From: Rutidosis leptorrhynchoides
Taxonomy: Eukaryota; Streptophyta; Magnoliopsida; Asterales; Asteraceae
Direction of reading: 5' to 3'
NCBI RefSeq assembly: GCF_046630445.1
Contig: NC_092338.1
Span: 207,349,501 to 207,413,500 of the forward strand
DNA: 64,000 nucleotides
Within the stretch, counting starts at the first letter, position 1; each line of letters opens with the position of its first letter. The position numbers were made by a program, and so were the translations under genes. Below are positions 10,703 through 21,895 of this stretch, piece by piece. The notes under the pieces were generated by a model. It was not told the DNA's origin and did no database searches. It was given only the letters and a program-made list of their open reading frames with translations.

Positions 10703-12115
10703 TTAGTTAGCTGTGGTATCGAAATTGTGATTAACTTCATTGTCAACTTCCATCGGACCATGTATGTAATGTTTAATTCTGTGACCATTAACTTTAAATT
10801 CAATTCCATTTGAATTTATTAATTCTATCGTTCCGTATGGGAAAACTCTTTTAACTATGAATGGTCCAGACCATCTTGATTTCAATTTTCCAGGAAATAG
10901 CTTGAATCGTGAATTGAAAAGAAGAACTCTGTCTCCTTCTTTAAATTCTTTTAAACTTCTGATTCTTTTATCATGCCATTTCTTCGTTCTTTCCTTATGG
11001 ATTAACGAATTATCGTATGCTTCATGTCTTAATTCTTCAAATTCGTTTAGTTGACTTAACCGTAGACGTCCAGCTTCATGTAAATCAAGATTACATGTCT
11101 TCAAAGCCCAAAATGCTTTGTGTTCAATTTCTACTAGAAGATGACATGCTTTTCCATAAACAAGTCTAAAAGGTGTGGTTCCAATTGGAGTTTTGTAGGC
11201 TGTTCTAAAAGCCCAGAGTGCATCCTCCAATTTAATGGACCATTCATTCGGATTTGATCCTACGATTTTCTCTAGAATTCGTTTTAAAGCTCGGTTGGTA
11301 TTTTCAACTTGTCCACTTGTTTGTGGATGATATGCGGTGGAGATTTTATGAGTTACTCCATATCTTTTAAGAACTTTCTCAAGTTGATTATTACAGAAAT
11401 GAGTTCCCCGATCACTTATTAAAGCTTTCGGTGTTCCAAACCTTGCAAAAAGACGTTTTAAAAAATTGACTACAACTCGTGCATCGTTAGTTGGGAGAGC
11501 TTGTGCTTCCGCCCATTTAGATACATAATCAATGGCTACGAGAATATAGAGATTATTATGAGATTTTGGAAATGGACCCATAAAGTCAATACCCCAAATG
11601 TCAAATACTTCACATACTTGGATGACATTTTGTGGCATTTCATCACGTTGACTTATTTTTCCTGCCCTTTGACATGCATCACAGGATTTGCAAAGAAGGT
11701 GTGCATCTTTGTAAATTGTAGGCCAATAGAAACCAGCATCATAAACTTTTCTTGCTGTTAGTTGAGGCCCATAATGCCCTCCTGTTGGTCCTGTGTGACA
11801 ATGGTTTAAAATTTTACTAGCTTCATCTCCAAATACACATCGGCGTATTATTCCATCTGGACAACTTTTAAACAGGTGTGGATCTTTCCAAAAATAGTGT
11901 TTTATATCACTGAAGAATTTCTTTCGTTTTTGGTACGATAATCCTTTTTCAAGGAATCCACATACTAAATAGTTTGCATAGTCTGCAAACCATGGAATTT
12001 CTTTATAATCTATATTCAATAGATATTCATCAGGAAAGTTGTCTTGTATGGCCGATTCATTTAGAACTTCTAATTCGGGATTTTCAAGACGAGAAAGATG
12101 ATCAGCGGCGAGATT
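10703..12115 (-). pseudogene. Element A integrase
   Basis: After the stop at 12116 the frame reads on with [12 protein letters not shown] and then the long ORF from M at 12019. It has an HHCC-type zinc region ([12 protein letters not shown] ... CKSCDACQ), a catalytic core with D in [10 protein letters not shown] in LISDRGTHF and E in [11 protein letters not shown], and a GPF-type C-terminal module ([14 protein letters not shown]). All three acidic residues are present. The gene ends at TAA 10703-10705, which overlaps a copy of the AAGTGTGGG motif. It is in the same frame as RT and gag, so one polyprotein is implied. Confidence 0.9.
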
Positions 12116-13864
12116 TTATGCTCCTCTTTTATCTCGGATTTCAATATCAAACTCTTGTAAGAGTAAGATCCAACGGATTAATCTTGGTTTAGCATCTTGT
12201 TTTGAAAATAGGTATCTAAGAGCAGAATGGTCGGTATAGACCACCGTTTTTGCTAGAACGAGATATGAACGAAATTTGTCAAAAACAAAGACAATAGCAA
12301 GGAGTTCTTTTTCAGTAGTTGTATAGTTCGTTTGTGCTCCTTGTAACGTCTTACTAGCATAATATATAGGTTGAAATCGTTTTTCAATCCTTTGTCCTAA
12401 AACGGCTCCCATTGCAAAATCACTTGCATCGCACATTAGTTCAAATGGTAGATTCCAATTTGGTGTTATCATGATCGGCGCATTAGTGAGTTTCTCTTTA
12501 AGAATATTAAAAGATTTGATACACTCATCTGAAAAGATGAATGGAGCATCCTTTTCTAGGAGTTTATTCATAGGAGTGGTAATTTTAGAAAAATCTTTTA
12601 TGAAACGTCGGTAAAAACTGGCATGCCCTAGAAAACTCCTAACTCCTCTAACATTGGTGGGATGTGGAAGTTTAGCAATTACATCTACTTTAGCTCTATC
12701 CACTTCAATTCCTTCTTTTGAAATTTTATGACCAAGAACGATGCCTTCTTTAACCATGAAATGGCATTTCTCCCAATTAAGAACTAGATTTGATTTTTCG
12801 CATCTAATTAGCATTCGTTCCAGATTAACTAGACATGATTCAAATGTATCACCGAAGACTGAAAATTCATCCATGAAAACTTCCATGCATTCTTCTATCA
12901 TGTCGTGAAAAATCGCCATCATACACCTTTGAAAGGTTGCAGGGGCGTTGCAAAGTCCAAATGGCATGCGTTTGTAAGCAAAAGTACCATAAGGGCACGT
13001 GAACGTGGTTTTCTCTTGATCTTCGGGTGCTATTGGAATTTGAAAATATCCGGAAAATCCATCTAGAAAACAATAGTAACTATTTCCGGCTAATCTTTCC
13101 AACATTTGATCTATGAAAGGTAAGGGAAAGTGATCTTTTCTGGTGGCGTCATTTAATTTTCTATAATCAATACATACACGCCATCCTATTACAGTTCTAG
13201 TAGGAATAAGCTCATTTTTCTCATTTGTAATGACAGTCATGCCACCCTTCTTAGGTACGCATTGAACTAAGCTTACCCATGGACTATCAGAAATTGGATA
13301 AATTAAACCTGCATCTAGCAGTTTAATAATCTCTTTCTTAACTACATCTTGCATATTAGGATTTAGTCTTCGTTGGCGTTGCACATACGTTTTATGACCT
13401 TCTTCCATAAGGATTTTATGTGTGCAATACGAAGGACTTATTCCTTTAATATCATGAATCTTCCATGCAATGGCTGGTTTATGAGCTTTCAACACAGAAA
13501 TGAGTTTTGATTTCTCATTTTCAGTAAGAGAAGACGATATTATTACAGGTAATTCAGATTCACCATGTAAATAAGCGTATTCCAAATGGTTTGGAAGTGG
13601 CTTTAATTCTAATTTCGGAGGTTCTTCTATCGATGATTTATATCGATATCTGTCTTCTTCTTTTAGCATTTGAATTTCTTCTGTTGTTGGTTCATATCCA
13701 TTAGCTATAAGTGTAGCTAACATTTCAGCTTCATCAATTAGTTCATTACCTTCTCCTAAAGAACATTCTCCTGTTCCTTGTAATTCTGGAAATTCTTCTA
13801 ATAATTCTGCATGTGCATCTATAGTTTGAATATAATAACATGTATCATCTGCAGATTGTGGTTG
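12116..13864 (-). pseudogene. Element A reverse transcriptase and RNase H
   Basis: The frame is open from the TAA at 13865 to a TAA at 12116-12118; the first internal Met is at 13723. RT motifs are [21 protein letters not shown] (first catalytic Asp), [13 protein letters not shown] and FMDEFSVFG. In the last motif the second Asp of the catalytic D-D pair is Glu (GAA), which should weaken or abolish polymerase activity. RNase H follows with [17 protein letters not shown] and [10 protein letters not shown]. The terminating TAA falls in [19 protein letters not shown], where Glu is usual, so it is probably a GAA-to-TAA change. Confidence 0.9.
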
Positions 13865-15961
13865 TTACATTGCTCTATCAACTGAAAAGGTAACACTCTC
13901 ATCCTCTATACTTAGGGTCAGTTTCTTACCGAACACGTCTATCATTGCTTTAGCCGTATTTAAGAATGGTCTTCCTAATATGAGAGGAACTTGAGAATCT
14001 TCTTCCATGTCCAGAACAACAAAATCTACTGGAAATACTAAAGTACCAACTTTAACTAGCATGTTCTCCATTATCCCTCTAGGATATTTTATTGATCTAT
14101 CGGCTAGTTGTATGCTTATTCTGGTTGGTTTCAATTCTCCAAGGTCTAGTTTAGCGTATAGTGAATACGGCATTAGATTTATACAAGCACCTAAGTCTGC
14201 CAATGCTTCTATTGAACTAAGACTAACCAGAAAACATGGAATTGTGAAACTTCCTGGATCAGATAGTTTTTCTGGTATCTTATTCAACAGCACTGCTGAA
14301 CAATTAGCATTCATAGTAACAGCCGAGAGTTCTTCCATTTTCTTTCTATTTGAGATTAGATCTTTCAAGAATTTAGCATATCTAGGCATTCCTGAAATCA
14401 CATCAATGAAAGGAAGATTTACATTTATCTGTTTAAACATATCTAAGAATTTGGATTGCTCGGCTTCAAGTTTCTCTTTCTTCATTTTACTCGGGCAAGG
14501 AAGTGGTGGTTGGTATGGTTTAACATAAAGTTTAGCCTTAACTGTGTTATCTTCATTAACCTTTTCCACTACCGGTTCTTTTTCCTTATCTTGATTAGGT
14601 TGTGGTTCTTGTGGAGTAGGAATAGCTTCATCAGAAGTTACAGGTATTTCAAGTGATTTAAGTGTTGTACCACTTCTTGTGGTAATGGCTTTAGCTGTTT
14701 CATTCCGGGGGTTAGCATTTGTATTACTAGGTAGACTTCCCGATTTTCTTTCACCTATTAACCTTGCTAGGTTACTTACTTCTTGTTCCAGATTTTGAAT
14801 AGAAGCTTGTTGATTTCTAAATGCTTGAGCATTTTGTTCATTGGTTTGTTTCTGAGATGTGAAAAACTGCGTTTGAGTTTCAACTAGCTTCGTCATCATA
14901 TCTTCTAAATTCGGCTTTTTATCATCGGTTTGTTGTGGTGGTTTGTTTTGAAAATTAGGTCTTTGCTGATTGTAATTATTATTGGATACGTGTTGATTGC
15001 TAGGACCTTGTTGGTTGTTGTATGGAATATTTCGGTTATAATTCTGGTTTTGATTGTAAATCGGTCTTGGCGGTTGATAATTATTCTGATAATTATTTCC
15101 AAGCCTTTGGTTTATGTATGAAATATTCTCTCTTTGTTCCATTGTTAATTCAATACTGAGACAATCTTTTGTCAAATGTGGTCCTCCACATTGCTCACAA
15201 CTAATTCGTATTGAGTGAATATCCTTAGTCATCTTTTCCATTCGTCTCTCAACATCATCTATCTTTGCGGAAATGGAATCTAAGTCATGGCTAGAATCGG
15301 CTCTAGCTGCTTTAGATGATTTAACGATTTCTTTTTCTTGGTGCCACTCGTGTGAGTGGGAAGCAGTGTTATCAATAATTTTGTAAGCATCAGTTTCGGT
15401 TTTCTTCATAATAGAACCACCAACTGCTATATCTATGTCTTTCCTTGTAGTGATGTCGCATCCTTGGTAGAATATTTGTACTATTTCATTTGGTTTCTGT
15501 GTGAACGTAACAATTTCTGCTTGAAGTCTTACGGCTTTAGATGCAGGAAAGAATTGTTTAAGAAATTTTTCAACTAAAACATCCCATGTATCAATCGCCC
15601 CTTCAGGTAACGATTCCAACCAATCTTTGGCTTCTCCCTTTAAAGTCCAGGGAAATAACATGAGATATATCTGTTCATCCTCCACTTCTCGGATTTTAAA
15701 TAGTGTGCAGATCCTATTAAAGGTACGTAGATGTTCATTTGGATCTTCCTTCGGCGCACCACTAAATTGGCATTGATTAGTCACCATGTGTAGAATTTGT
15801 CCTTTGATTTCATAATCTGGCGCATTAATGTCTGGATGAGTAATTGCGTGACCTTGGCCAGTGCGTTTAGCTCTCATTCGGTCTTCCATACTTAAAGGTT
15901 CCAGATTCTCCATAATTGAATTTGTTGAATCGGAATCACTAGAGGATTCTGATTTAATGGT
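13865..15961 (-). pseudogene. Element A gag and protease
   Basis: The main ORF starts at M 15913 and runs to TAA 13865-13867. Gag contains a retrotransposon capsid region (LMLFPWTLKGEAKDWLESLP, EKFLKQFFP), a CCHC knuckle (CEQCGGPHLTKDC), an Asn/Gln-rich tract and a C-terminal aspartic protease (ALADLGACINLMPYSLY, active-site Asp in DLGA; VPLILGRPFL flap region). Between TQKPNE and IVQIFYQGCD a stretch usual in Athila capsids appears to be missing in frame (inference from family knowledge). After the TAA the next codon is CAA and the frame is open into RT. Confidence 0.9.
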
Positions 15962-16249
15962 TCATTCCTCAACAATCTCTGTTTGAATGATTGGTGGTTC
16001 CGGAGGAAAGTTTAGTGGTTCAGGATCTACGAATCGTCCCTGAATATTCTCCGGATTCTCAATTGTGACGTCGGGTTCAAAAAATGGATTATCAGAAATT
16101 TGAACTAGAGTACTTGGTCGACTGGATGACGATTCTAAAGAAAAATCAACGGCAGTAATATTTGCTAAATGTCTTGATCTAGTTACAGGTGGTGAACGTA
16201 CAAAAGGTGGTGAACGTACAAAAGGTGGTGAACGTCTTGCTCGGTGCAT
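15962..16249 (-). pseudogene. Element A gag N-terminal extension, cut off by TGA
   Basis: This 95-residue ORF starts at ATG 16249, ends at TGA 15962-15964 and is exactly in frame with gag at 15913. It begins with a basic tandem repeat (RSPPFV twice, then RSPPVT), encoded by an 18-bp DNA repeat at about 16189-16230, and ends in a Pro/Glu-rich stretch. The codons between the TGA and the gag Met are open (TIKSESSSDSDS), so this is most simply the true gag N-terminus with one nonsense change. Confidence 0.7.
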
Positions 16250-17172
16250 TCACTGAATATCCTATTAGTTTTTTAAAAGGAAAGAAAAATTATAATAAGT
16301 TATCCAATCAATAGACTTTTCTGATTTTGCCCACGTTTCGAATAGCCAAAAGATGCAGCAGAGGGGCAGGATTCGTTTGGTCTCAATATAATTGAGGACT
16401 GTTTGGCTCCAATAACCCGGTCCACGTACAAATCCAACTATTACTACGAACCAGAAAATTTTGATGTCTATTAATTTAACCACTTAAAATAAATTTTCGT
16501 AATTTTAAGAAATTTAGATAAGAAGTAGAATAAAAATCTATGTCCTAAAACTAGAATAGCGAGAAATAAGAAAGAAAAAGAGTTCGTCGAAAAAGGTCGA
16601 AAAAGAAAAATAAGAAAGAAAAATAAAAGGTGACGGAAAAATAAAAGAAACTTATAAAACTTAAAAACACTTGACTAACCTAACCTTATTACTACAACTA
16701 ACTTAAAATTATAATCGCAAATTGAGATTACTAATTGGAATGATAATTGATACATAGGTAAAAGTCGTCTAAAAATATTAAAGCTTACAGGAAAAACTAA
16801 ATCCCAAATGGAAATAACTTAAAAAGAAACTAAAACTTAAAAAGGCATCGCAAAATTCTAAAGTACCTAAATCTTAGTCTAAAGAAAAAGCACTTAAGGG
16901 ATTTTACGGCAAAGCCTAAAAATCTAGAAATAAAAATAACTATGGCAAAAACTATGAGTTAAAAATAAATACGAGCGAAAAATACAAAAATTACGCTAAA
17001 ACTATTAAAAAGGGACAAAATATAAAAATATACAAAAAGTTGTAAAAAGTACAATTTTTATAAAAATATTATTTTTATATTATTTATTTATTAAAACTAT
17101 TAATTTTATAAACTAATTAACTAAATAATACAAATAATAAATAAAACTAAATTAATATATTAATTAACTAAT

Positions 17173-17190
17173 AAACCCTAATTAGGGTTT
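17173..17190. repeat. Inverted telobox palindrome in Athila leader
   Basis: The 18 bases are their own reverse complement: AAACCCTA facing TAGGGTTT. Teloboxes (AAACCCTA) are known plant regulatory motifs. A further CTAGGGTTT lies at about 17308-17316 beside the paired palindrome. Confidence 0.8.
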
Positions 17191-17256
17191 TAATAATAAT
17201 AATAATTAAAATATACTCCGTAATTAATACAGTTGCAGTCTGGCGTGTCAGATGGG

Positions 17257-17305
17257 CTCATGCGATCGCATGAGTCCTAAACAATCCTGCCATGCGATCG
17301 CATGG
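17257..17305. repeat. Paired palindrome module, gag leader
   Basis: Centres at 17265.5 and 17297.5, again 32 bp apart. The first palindrome (17257-17274) has arms CTC/GAG, the second (17290-17305) CC/GG; both share the ATGCGATCGCAT core. Confidence 0.95.
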
Positions 17306-17629
17306 GCTAGGGTTTCGGGCCACAGAGTGGGCTGCTATAGTACCGGACTCGAGTTTTTAATTTTTTTTTTCTTTCTGTTTTTGCTGTAAAATATAAAATA
17401 TATTTATTAATTAAATAAAACTTATATTTTTACAAACTAAAAGAAATAGAAATAAAGAAACTTTATAAAAATTAAATATTTACCAAACTCTAAAAAAAAT
17501 ATTTATATTTTTGTTTTTCTTTTAAAATTTTTGAATATTTAAAACGTGTTTTTACAAAAGCGTACTAAAAATAATTTTTTTTTTTTATATATATTAGCGT
17601 TGCGCTTCCGGCTTTTAAGCTAGATTGAT

Positions 17630-17647
17630 TCCCCGACAGCGGCGCCA
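17630..17647 (-). promoter_or_regulatory. Element A primer binding site
   Basis: In sense this reads TGGCGCCGCTGTCGGGGA, nine bases inside the 5' LTR. Athila-lineage elements carry a PBS of this form, reported as complementary to tRNA-Asp (family knowledge, tRNA not checked here). Confidence 0.85.
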
Positions 17648-19025
17648 AAAATAACTTGATGTTTCGCGAGGTGTATATAAAATACTATTAAATTTTACAA
17701 GGAAATACTATTAAATACGATACAATTTTACACAAGATATTTATTTATTTATAGAATGGATATACTTAAATCTTGCTACAACACTTATAGGCAGTGTACC
17801 TAATCGTACAGTAGTGTAGTTTTTAGTAAGTCCGGTTCGTTCCACAGGGAAAATCTTTAAACAAAGCTTAACGCTATATTAGTTTACTTTTATAAAAATA
17901 CAAATATATATACAAGTAATATTATTATTATAAAGGGGGGTTTTTACCGTTTAATGACCGGTTTGTCGATTTTAAAACTTTAGTCGCAGTTAAAACCAAA
18001 TGTAAAATATTAAAAATAAATACAAGACTTAAATTAAAGCGTAAAGTAAATAACGATAATGAAATTGCGAATAATAAAAGTGCGATAAAATAAACTTGCG
18101 ATAATTAAAAAGTACGATAATTACAAGTGCAATTAAATACAATAACAATAAAAATGCGATAATTAGAAGTACAATTAAATATAAAATAAAGGAAATTAAA
18201 TATGAAATAAAAGAATTATGCTTATTTAAACTTCCGTAATCATGATGTTTGACGTGTTGATTTTAGTTTTATGCACATGGGTTAATTGTCCTTTGTCCTG
18301 GATTATTTAATATGTCCGTCTGGTTTTTGTCCATAACAGTCCATCAGTCATAAATATAAAGTGCGAGTGTCCTCGTCAAATTATTCTTATACCCGAAGTT
18401 AAATATTCCAACTAATTGGGGACTTAAACTGTAACAAGATTTTAATACTTTGTTTAATAATTACACCAGGATGTCGACTGAGTGTAACCCAAGGTTTTAA
18501 TATTTTGTTATAAATTATACCAAGTGTCCTTGTACATAATTTCACCCCTGTTTTAATTATTCTAGTGGCTATTAATCCATTCCCGTGTCGGGTTAAATGA
18601 ACGATTATTCGTACATATAAATACCCTGCCCATCGTGTCCGATCGAGTGTAAATGGTTATTTATAGGGACGCCCAATTGTAAATCTTTATATTGACATTA
18701 ACAAACTATCATTTAGTTAAACAAATATAAAGCCCATTAATAGCCCATAGTCTAATTTCCACAAGTGTCGTTCTTTTATCCAAACCCCAATTATGGTACA
18801 AAGCCCAATTACCCAATTTTGGTAATTAGCCCAACATCATGATTACTTCGGATTAAATAAGCATAATAATAACTTAGCTACGAGACATTAAATTAAAAAG
18901 GTTGAACAAAACTTACAATGATTAAAAATAGCGTAGCGTTACACGGACAGAATTTTGACTTACACCCTTACAACATTCGCTAACATACCCTTATTATTAG
19001 AATTAAAATTAAAATTAAAATTAAA

Positions 19026-19141
<116 letters not shown>

Positions 19142-19189
19142 CGTTTGTAAGATAGAGAGATAGGATGGATTTTACGTTCACCAAACTGC

Positions 19190-19198
19190 GAATTTATA
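19190..19198 (-). promoter_or_regulatory. TATA-like box of Athila 5' LTR
   Basis: CCTATAAATTCG in sense, about 20 bp downstream of the paired palindrome module. It is the best core-promoter candidate for genomic RNA of element A. Confidence 0.5.
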
Positions 19199-19218
19199 GG
19201 CCTGTGAACTGAAAAAGG

Positions 19219-19271
19219 AGCTCATGCGATCGCATGAGCTTTGCTCTTCAAGGCCATGCGATCGCATGGCC
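19219..19271. repeat. Paired palindrome module, right LTR
   Basis: Both palindromes are perfect here: 22 bp at 19219-19240 (centre 19229.5, arms AGCTC/GAGCT) and 20 bp at 19252-19271 (centre 19261.5, arms GGCC/GGCC). Spacing is 32 bp. Confidence 0.96.
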
Positions 19272-19736
19272 AGCTGGGGAGGCTCACATTTGGTTGTTTT
19301 CTTCTGCCGACGGTTTTATAAATAAATATAATATATTAAATAATTATAAGAATTATTTAAATATTATATTATATTTATGTGCATAGTTGACTTGTAATTT
19401 TTAGTCCGTTGCGTCGAGCGTTGAGAGTTGACTCTGGTCCCGGTTCCGGATTTTCGAACGTCCGTGCGTACAATTTAATATCTTGTACTTTTTATTTTGA
19501 ATCTTGTACTCTTGTAATTTTGAGACGTTTCTTATCAATAATTGGAACCTCGTTGATTGTATTTTGTACTTTTGAGCTTTTTGGTCGTTTGCGTCTTCAA
19601 TTCGTCGAATCTGTCTTTTGTCTTCACCTTTTATTATTTAAACGAATATTACTTGTAAATAGAACAATTGCAACTAAAAGCTTGTCTTTCTTGAGGAATA
19701 ATGCTATGAATTATATGTTCGTTTTTAGCATTATCA

Positions 19737-19741
19737 AAGAT
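19737..19741. repeat. Target-site duplication of element A, right copy (AAGAT)
   Basis: Matches 2567-2571. Element B's interrupted reading frame resumes from here. Confidence 0.95.
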
Positions 19742-20403
19742 CTATTTGAAATTCAACGGATCGCTGTGGGGGTAATCCCGGTAATTCTTTCGGAAATACA
19801 TCGGGAAATTATTTTGCAATGGGAACATCATTGATGCTCTTTTCTTCAGTTTGTACTTTCTCGACGTGTGCTAGAACATCATAGCAACCTTTTCTTATTA
19901 GTTTTTGTGCCTTCAAATTACTAATAATATGTAGCTTCGTGTTGCCCTTTTCTCCGTACACCATTAAGGGTTTTCCTTTTTCTCGTATAATGCGAATTGC
20001 ATTTTTGTAACAAACGATCTCTGCTTTCACTTCTTTCAACCAGTCCATACCGATTATCACATCAAAACTCCCTAATTCTACTGGTATCAAATCAATCTTA
20101 AATGTTTCGCTAACCAGTTTAATTTCTCGATTCCGACATATATTATCTGCTGAAATTAATTTACCATTTGCTAATTCGAGTAAAAAATTTACTATCCAAA
20201 GGCGTCAATGGACAACTTAATTTAGCACAAAAATCTCTACTCATATAGCTTCTATCCGTACCCGAATCAAATAAAACGTAAGCAGATTTATCGTCAATAA
20301 GAAACGTACCCGTAACAAGCTCCGGGTCTTCCTGTGCCTCTGCCGCATTAATATTGAAAACTCTTTCGCGGCCTTGTCCATTCGTGTTCTCCTGTTCGGG
20401 CAA
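19742..20403 (-). pseudogene. Element B protease and start of pol (broken)
   Basis: Two ORF pieces form the aspartic protease region. 20161-20403 holds the active site (YVLFDSGTDRSYMS, motif DSGT). After a frameshift near 20200, 19809-20090 continues with FDVIIGMDWLKE (protease C-terminus) and a linker. One stop follows VPIAK (19809), then FPDVFPKELPGLPP stays open to the breakpoint with element A. The gag-protease junction is also shifted by one base, after the last gag zinc knuckle. Confidence 0.85.
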
Positions 20404-21554
20404 TTTCTAATAATGTGGCCCAGTTTTCCACATTTATAACAAACTACATTGGCATAACTTGCTCCGACACTACTTGCTCCGCCATTACTCGTTCCGACAC
20501 CATTTGTTCCTTTCGTTCTATTAACCCCTAGTCCGTAGCCCTCACACTTCACCGCGCTATGACCATTTCTTTTACACTTGTTGCAAAATTTGGTGCAGAA
20601 CCCCGAGTGATACTTTTCACACCTTTGGCATAGCTGCTTCTGATTTTTGTTGTTGTTGCGGTTATTATTGTTGTTGGGATGATTGTTGTAGTTGCTATTG
20701 TTGTTGTTATTGTTGTTGTTGGGCCGTTTGTTGTAGTTGCGATTGATGTTGCGATTGTTGGGATAATTGTTGCGATTATTGTTGTAATTGCTGTTGTTGT
20801 TGTATTGGTGATTCTTATCACCGTTTTCCTTCCACTTTCTTTTGACTTGCTTCACATTGGCCTCTTCAGCAGCCTGTTCTTTAATTCTTTCTTCAATCTG
20901 GTTCACTAGTTTGTGAGCCATTCTACATGCCTGGTGTATGGAGGCGGGCTCGTGTGAACTTATATCTTCTTGGATTCTTTCCGGTAATCCTTTCACAAAC
21001 GCGTCGATCTTCTCTTCCTCATCTTCGAATGCTCCCGAACACAATAGGCACAATTCTGTGAATCGTCTTTCGTACGTGGTAATATCAAATCCTTGGGTTC
21101 GTAACCCTCTAAGTTCTGTCTTGAGCTTATTGACCTCGGTTCTGGGACGGTACTTCTCGTTCATCAAGTGCTTGAATGCTGACCACGGTAGTGCGTATGC
21201 ATCATCTTGTCCCACTTGCTCTAGATAGGTATTCCACCATGTTAACGCAGAACCTGTGAAGGTATGCGTAGCGTACTTCACTTTGTCCTCTTCAGTACAC
21301 TTACTTATGGCAAACACCGATTCGACCTTCTCGGTCCACCGTTTCAATCCGATCGGTCCTTCGGTTCCATCAAATTCCAAAGGTTTGCAGGCAGTGAATT
21401 CTTTGTAGGTGTATCCTACACGATTTCCTGTACTGCCAGATCCAAGGTTATTGTTGGTATGTAGCGCAGCCTGTACTGCGGCTATGTTTGAAGCTAGAAA
21501 AGTACGGAATTCCTCTTCATTCATATTCACGGTGTGTCGAGTAGTCGGTGCCAT
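20241..21554 (-). pseudogene. Element B gag
   Basis: The frame opens at 21590, but MAPTTRHTVN at 21554 is the likelier start. The capsid region includes YKEFTACKPLEFDGTEG, TGSALTWWNTYL and YERRFTELCLL. A long Asn-rich, repeat-coded tract (about 20640-20815) and Cys-rich regions follow: CQRCEKYH...CNKCKRNGHSAVKC and a CCHC knuckle CYKCGKLGHIIRNC. After this knuckle a frameshift puts the protease in another frame, so the last ~40 residues of the ORF are out-of-frame translation. Structural protein of the virus-like particle. Confidence 0.9.
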
Positions 21555-21590
21555 TTCCTTCAAAATAGTCAAATGGAACAAGTTAATCAT

Positions 21591-21895
21591 ACAGAATATT
21601 AAGAGTAGTTAATAGTATTTCGTAGCATAATATGAACTCATTTATAAAAGCTTTTTCTTCATATTAGCGTTTTATAAGTTTAAATTCGGGTAGTACCTAC
21701 CCGTTAAGTTCATACTTAGTAGCTAATATACAATTCAACTACTACAATTCTATATGAAAAACTGATTGTAATAATATTTCGCGTTCAAACTTTTATACAA
21801 TATTTTACAAACTTACAATACCGCTTATTTTACATAAAGCATGAAATATAGCACACAATAACTTTGATACAAGATAGTTGTGAAGATAATTCTAG
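21591..21895 (-). other. Element B spacer between F-box ORF and gag, with hairpin
   Basis: Noncoding. It contains a perfect 7-bp-stem inverted repeat at 21687-21703 (CGGGTAG, TAC loop, CTACCCG). In sense it lies within TTAACGGGTAGGTACTACCC, a sequence also found in the LARD elements. Confidence 0.75.

Larger units (their letters stand above)
16250..17629 (-). other. Element A leader between PBS and gag
   Basis: About 1.4 kb of AT-rich noncoding sequence. It contains the paired palindrome module at 17257-17305 and an 18-bp perfect palindrome made of two inverted telobox units (AAACCCTA) at 17173-17190. A long untranslated leader is expected to hold packaging and dimerisation signals (family knowledge). 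Confidence 0.65.

Noticed and set aside
14007..14528. 173-codon plus-strand ORF
   Set aside because: Antisense to the Athila gag-protease region; no independent support.
20549..20909. Thr/Ile-rich and Val/Ile-rich ORFs on both strands
   Set aside because: Shadow frames of the Asn-rich, repeat-coded tract of element B gag.
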